A stretch of 9,569 bases of DNA. It comes from Sulfitobacter sp. GTDB taxonomy: Bacteria > Pseudomonadota > Alphaproteobacteria > Rhodobacterales > Rhodobacteraceae. Location: contig JAGXHD010000126.1 in the NCBI GenBank assembly GCA_024636395.1, positions 1-9,569 of the forward strand. The letters run 5' to 3'. A program made the translations under genes and the position numbers. Positions 6,974-9,569 of the stretch are shown here, piece after piece. The notes below the pieces were generated by a model, which was given only the letters and a program-made list of their open reading frames with translations, was not told the DNA's origin and did no database searches. The stretch's first letter is position 1. Every line of letters starts with the position of its first letter.

Positions 6974-7734
6974 CAGTTGATCAACGTGGGCTTTGTAATC
7001 GGTGTCGAGGTCTTGGGCATCACGCCCAGACGCCGCGCCACTTCACTGTAGGCATCGGTAAGCGATCCCAGATCGCGGCGGAATACGTCCTTGTCGAGGT
7101 GCCGACCTGTCTCAATGTCCCACAGACGGCAGCTGTCCGGCGAAATCTCATCCGCCACGATCAGCCGCTGGAAATCGCCATCATAAACCCGGCCGATCTC
7201 GATCTTAAAATCCACCAGCTTGATGCCGACGCCGTACATCACGCCTGACATGAAATCATTCACCCTCAGCGCGAGGCTCAATATATCTTCCATGTCCTGC
7301 TGGCTGGCCCAGCCAAACGCGGCGATATGCTCTTCGCTAACCAGTGGATCGCCGAGGGAATCATCCTTGTAGCAATATTCGACGATGGGCCGCGGCAGCT
7401 GCGTGCCCTCCTCGATTCCCAGACGCGTCGACATGGTCCCCGCCGCATAGTTGCGCACGATCACTTCGAGCGGCACGATCTCGACTTGCCGGACCAGCTG
7501 CTCGCGCATGTTGAGGCGCTTGATGAAATGGGTGGGAACACCGATCTGGTTGAGCCCCAGCATAAAATATTCCGACAACAAGTTGTTCAGAGCACCCTTA
7601 CCGTCGATCACATCCTTCTTCTTGGCGTTGAAGGCGGTGGCATCATCCTTGAAGTACTGCACGATCGTACCCGGCTCGGGGCCTTCATAGAGGATTTTCG
7701 CTTTGCCTTCGTAGATTTTCTTGCGGCGGGCCAT
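6973..7734 (-). CDS. purC: Phosphoribosylaminoimidazole-succinocarboxamide synthase (SAICAR synthetase)
   Basis: 253 residues, typical for PurC. It joins CAIR and aspartate using ATP to give SAICAR in IMP synthesis. Family motifs run in order: RRKKIYEGKAKILYE at the N-terminus, the TAFNAKKKDVIDGKG nucleotide region (33-47), EVIVRNYAAGTMSTRLG (90-106), the signature LVDFKIEIGR (173-182) and DEISPDSCRLWD (195-206). The ATG at 7734 was chosen over an in-frame ATG at 7941 because it gives the family start and is preceded by AGGGGA (7742-7747). The upstream 69 codons show no family sequence and overlap the divergent gene. It is first in the cluster with the RraB-like gene, purS and purQ. Confidence 0.96.
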   Translation of the reverse strand: MARRKKIYEGKAKILYEGPEPGTIVQYFKDDATAFNAKKKDVIDGKGALNNLLSEYFMLGLNQIGVPTHFIKRLNMREQLVRQVEIVPLEVIVRNYAAGTMSTRLGIEEGTQLPRPIVEYCYKDDSLGDPLVSEEHIAAFGWASQQDMEDILSLALRVNDFMSGVMYGVGIKLVDFKIEIGRVYDGDFQRLIVADEISPDSCRLWDIETGRHLDKDVFRRDLGSLTDAYSEVARRLGVMPKTSTPITKPTLIN

Positions 7735-7782
7735 GGGCGTCCCCTGTAGTTGAGAGGCGCGGGGGAGTCCCGCCGCCCTGTT

Positions 7783-7818
7783 TGCACTTCTCTTAGTGCA
7801 CTGGTGCCCCTGCTGCAA
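7783..7818 (-). promoter_or_regulatory. Candidate purC promoter with an overlapping inverted repeat
   Basis: On the minus strand TTGCAG (7818-7813) is followed after 17 bases by TAAGAG (7795-7790), a partial sigma70-type pair that would give a leader of about 50 nt. The 6-bp inverted repeat TGCACT (7783-7788) and AGTGCA (7795-7800), with a 6-base spacer, surrounds the -10 region. That position would suit a repressor operator or an early mRNA hairpin. Boxes are weak; the repeat is certain. Confidence 0.3.
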
Positions 7819-7955
7819 GCGCGCTCCCCGCCGCCAGAACATCGCGCCCCGCCCGCCTGCGCAGAATTCATCATGTTCATGAGAATAACCAATCTTGCGA
7901 CCGTCACGGGGCCATGACACAACAGCGCCGATTACCGCCACAGGAGTGCCCTACC

Positions 7956-8969
7956 ATGACCAACCCGTTTTCTGACCTGCTTGCGGAAAAGGGCGTGCTT
8001 CTCGCCGATGGGGCCACGGGCACCAATCTGTTCAACATGGGCCTCGAATCCGGTGAGCCGCCGGAATTCTGGAACACGGATAAACCCGAGAATATCCTGA
8101 CCCTCTACCGCGGTGCGGTGGATGCGGGATCGGACCTGTTTTTGACAAACAGTTTCGGCGCGAATGCGTCACGGCTCAAGCTGCACAACGCTCAGAACCG
8201 TGCACATGAGCTGAGCCGCGTCGCTGCGGAACTTGCCCGCGAAGTAGCCGATACGGCAGGGCGCCGCGTGATCGTCGCAGGCTCCGTCGGCCCCACCGGC
8301 GAGATCATGGAGCCGGTCGGCACGCTGAGCCATGCCACCGCCGTCGAGATGTTTCACGAGACTGCGGACGGCCTGAAGGCGGGCGGCGCCGACATCGGCT
8401 GGCTCGAGACGATCTCCGCTCCCGAGGAATACCGCGCAGCCGCCGAAGGCTTTGCGCTGGCCGGTCTGCCCTGGGTCGGCACGATGAGTTTCGACACCGC
8501 GGGACGCACCATGATGGGCATGACCTCCGCGGGTATGGTCGATATGGTCGAGCAGATGGAAGGCGGCCCGCTCGCCTACGGCGCCAACTGCGGCACCGGA
8601 GCGTCTGATCTGCTGCGCACGGTGCTGGGCTTTGCGTCCAAGGGCGGCACGCTGCCGATCGTGGCGAAAGGCAATGCCGGCATTCCCAAATATGTCGAAG
8701 GGCATATCCACTATGACGGGACGCCCGAATTGATGGCGACCTATGCGATCATGGCGCGCAACTGCGGCGCGCAGATCATCGGCGGATGCTGCGGCACCAT
8801 GCCGAGCCATCTGGAGAAGATGCGCGAAGCGCTGGACAGCACGCCGAAGGGCGACCGTCCCGATCTGGCGGAAATCACGGCCGCACTAGGTGCGTTTTCC
8901 TCCGAGAGTGACGGCACCGACGGCAATGCACCCACCCGCGCAGCCCGCAAGGGCCGCCGCCGGGGATGA
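7956..8969 (+). CDS. bmt: Homocysteine S-methyltransferase, probably the homocysteine-activating part of a split methionine synthase
   Basis: 337 residues, one homocysteine-methyltransferase (Pfam S-methyl_trans type) TIM barrel. It transfers a methyl group to homocysteine to form methionine. The zinc ligands are visible as C212 (GANCGTG) and C278/C279 (GGCCGT). The N-terminal VLLADGATGTNLFNMG (14-29) is the family start. Such proteins are usually annotated betaine-homocysteine methyltransferase in Rhodobacteraceae, but the neighbouring corrinoid protein suggests the methyl donor may be methylcobalamin, as in a split MetH. The last 25 or so residues form a low-complexity tail ending in RKGRRRG. 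The ATG at 7956 follows AGGAG (7942-7946); an in-frame ATG at 7914 is less likely because of that site and the family start. Fold and metal site are firm, methyl donor uncertain. Confidence 0.88.
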   Translation: MTNPFSDLLAEKGVLLADGATGTNLFNMGLESGEPPEFWNTDKPENILTLYRGAVDAGSDLFLTNSFGANASRLKLHNAQNRAHELSRVAAELAREVADTAGRRVIVAGSVGPTGEIMEPVGTLSHATAVEMFHETADGLKAGGADIGWLETISAPEEYRAAAEGFALAGLPWVGTMSFDTAGRTMMGMTSAGMVDMVEQMEGGPLAYGANCGTGASDLLRTVLGFASKGGTLPIVAKGNAGIPKYVEGHIHYDGTPELMATYAIMARNCGAQIIGGCCGTMPSHLEKMREALDSTPKGDRPDLAEITAALGAFSSESDGTDGNAPTRAARKGRRRG

Positions 8970-9047
8970 AAGGATGCGGCAAACGGGTCTAGTTACCCGG
9001 CGCTGCGTCGCGGTTTGCGCCTGTCAGGTCGTAATTGATTTAGTATT

Positions 9048-9075
9048 TTGACCGGCGTCTGACACAAGAGATAAA
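9048..9075 (+). promoter_or_regulatory. Sigma70-type promoter of the corrinoid protein gene
   Basis: TTGACC (9048-9053) is followed after 16 bases by GATAAA (9070-9075), matching five and four consensus positions. Transcription would start near 9082, about 33 bases before the ATG. It gives the corrinoid gene its own promoter, separate from the methyltransferase gene 145 bases upstream. Confidence 0.5.
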
Positions 9076-9114
9076 AGCCAAGGCTCTGGGGCCTCTACCG
9101 AAAAAGGGAATACC

Positions 9115-9569
9115 ATGTCTGACGAAGACGAAATCATCCTTGCTGATCTGAACGACGAAGAGCTTGTCGCACAGATGTTCGACGACCTCTACGACGGTCT
9201 GAAAGAAGAGATCGAAGAAGGTGTGAACATCCTCATTGCGCGCGGCTGGGCCCCTTACGACGTTCTGACCAAGGCGCTTGTCGGCGGCATGACAATCGTG
9301 GGTGCCGATTTCCGAGACGGGATACTGTTCGTCCCCGAAGTGCTGCTGGCAGCAAACGCCATGAAGGGTGGCATGTTCATCCTCAAGCCGCTGTTGGCCG
9401 AAACCGGCGCGCCGCGCGTCGGCAAGATGGTTATCGGCACCGTGAAGGGCGATATCCACGACATCGGCAAGAACCTTGTGGGAATGATGATGGAGGGTGC
9501 CGGCTTCGAGGTCGTCGATCTCGGCATCAACAACTCCGTCGAGGTCTATCTTGAAGCGATGGAGAAAGA
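9115..9569 (+). CDS. Corrinoid (B12-binding) methyl-carrier protein, 3' end beyond window
   Basis: 151 codons are visible before the right edge. Residues about 15-95 form the helical B12-binding cap (EELVAQMFDDLYDGLKEEIE, then FVPEVLLAANAMKGGM). Next comes the start of the cobalamin-binding Rossmann-like domain, with the DxHxxG motif D113-x-H115-x-x-G118 in GTVKGDIHDIGKNLV; H115 would be the lower axial ligand to cobalt. This is the arrangement of stand-alone corrinoid proteins (MtbC/MtaC type) and of the MetH cobalamin module. Next to a homocysteine methyltransferase, the likely job is to carry the methyl group to that enzyme. The start is supported by AGGGA (9105-9109) and a good promoter at 9048-9075. 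The N-terminal dozen residues are acidic. Whether more domains follow the cobalamin domain cannot be seen. Confidence 0.92.
   Translation, partial: MSDEDEIILADLNDEELVAQMFDDLYDGLKEEIEEGVNILIARGWAPYDVLTKALVGGMTIVGADFRDGILFVPEVLLAANAMKGGMFILKPLLAETGAPRVGKMVIGTVKGDIHDIGKNLVGMMMEGAGFEVVDLGINNSVEVYLEAMEK

Noticed and set aside
7871..7882. TCATG-TT-CATGA inverted repeat between purC and the methyltransferase gene
   Set aside because: Only 5 bp per arm and no promoter boxes at fitting distances on either strand; too weak to call.
7914..7955. Longer N-terminus for the homocysteine methyltransferase from ATG at 7914
   Set aside because: The extra 14 residues are not family-like, and AGGAG lies inside them at the right distance for the ATG at 7956.
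8979..9018. Possible terminator or riboswitch between the methyltransferase and corrinoid genes
   Set aside because: CGGGT/ACCCG (8984-8999) is a short stem with no T-tract. I compared the stretch by eye with the SAM-II, SAM-V and SAH aptamer patterns and did not find their conserved cores.

Overview
The window looks like a chromosomal segment from a marine alphaproteobacterium of the Rhodobacteraceae, most likely the Roseobacter group. The grounds are the moderately high GC, an RNase E with a long acidic insert in its N-terminal S1 region, a purC/purS/purQ cluster, a DctB/DctD pair, and a stand-alone homocysteine methyltransferase next to a free corrinoid protein. No rRNA, tRNA, CRISPR array, insertion sequence or prophage gene was seen.

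Layout. (1) 1-1606, minus: rne, running off the left edge and lacking its C-terminus. (2) 1607-2181: a gene-free stretch that holds the rne leader, with a strong GC hairpin near the start codon, and the control region of the next gene, with a 12-bp perfect inverted repeat and a 14-bp palindrome. (3) 2182-2481, plus: a small lipoprotein of unknown function. (4) 2495-2524: a hairpin terminator shared by the converging genes. (5) 7734 down to 2542, minus: six closely packed genes, purC - RraB-like gene - purS - purQ - dctB - dctD. Two of the junctions are TGATG overlaps and the widest gap is 35 bp, so they could form one transcription unit ending at the shared terminator. (6) 7956-8969, plus, divergent from purC: homocysteine S-methyltransferase. 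(7) 9115 to the right edge, plus: a corrinoid (B12-binding) protein with a good sigma70-type promoter in front, cut by the window end.

How the genes work together. purC, purS and purQ supply the SAICAR synthase and two of the three FGAM synthase subunits of IMP synthesis. Between purC and purS lies a protein that I read as RraB-like (RNase E inhibitor family), while rne itself is about 5 kb away in the same window. The methyltransferase and corrinoid protein look like two parts of a methionine synthase split into separate polypeptides. DctB is an apparently complete sensor kinase. Its partner DctD keeps the receiver, Walker A and Fis-type HTH, but lacks the GAFTGA loop needed to contact sigma54 and has an altered Walker B.

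The most unusual points are the GAFTGA-less DctD, the RraB-like gene embedded in the purine operon, the split methionine synthase pair, and the paired palindromes before the lipoprotein gene. None amounts to a proven new system. Similarity statements rest on motif recognition by eye, not on database searches.
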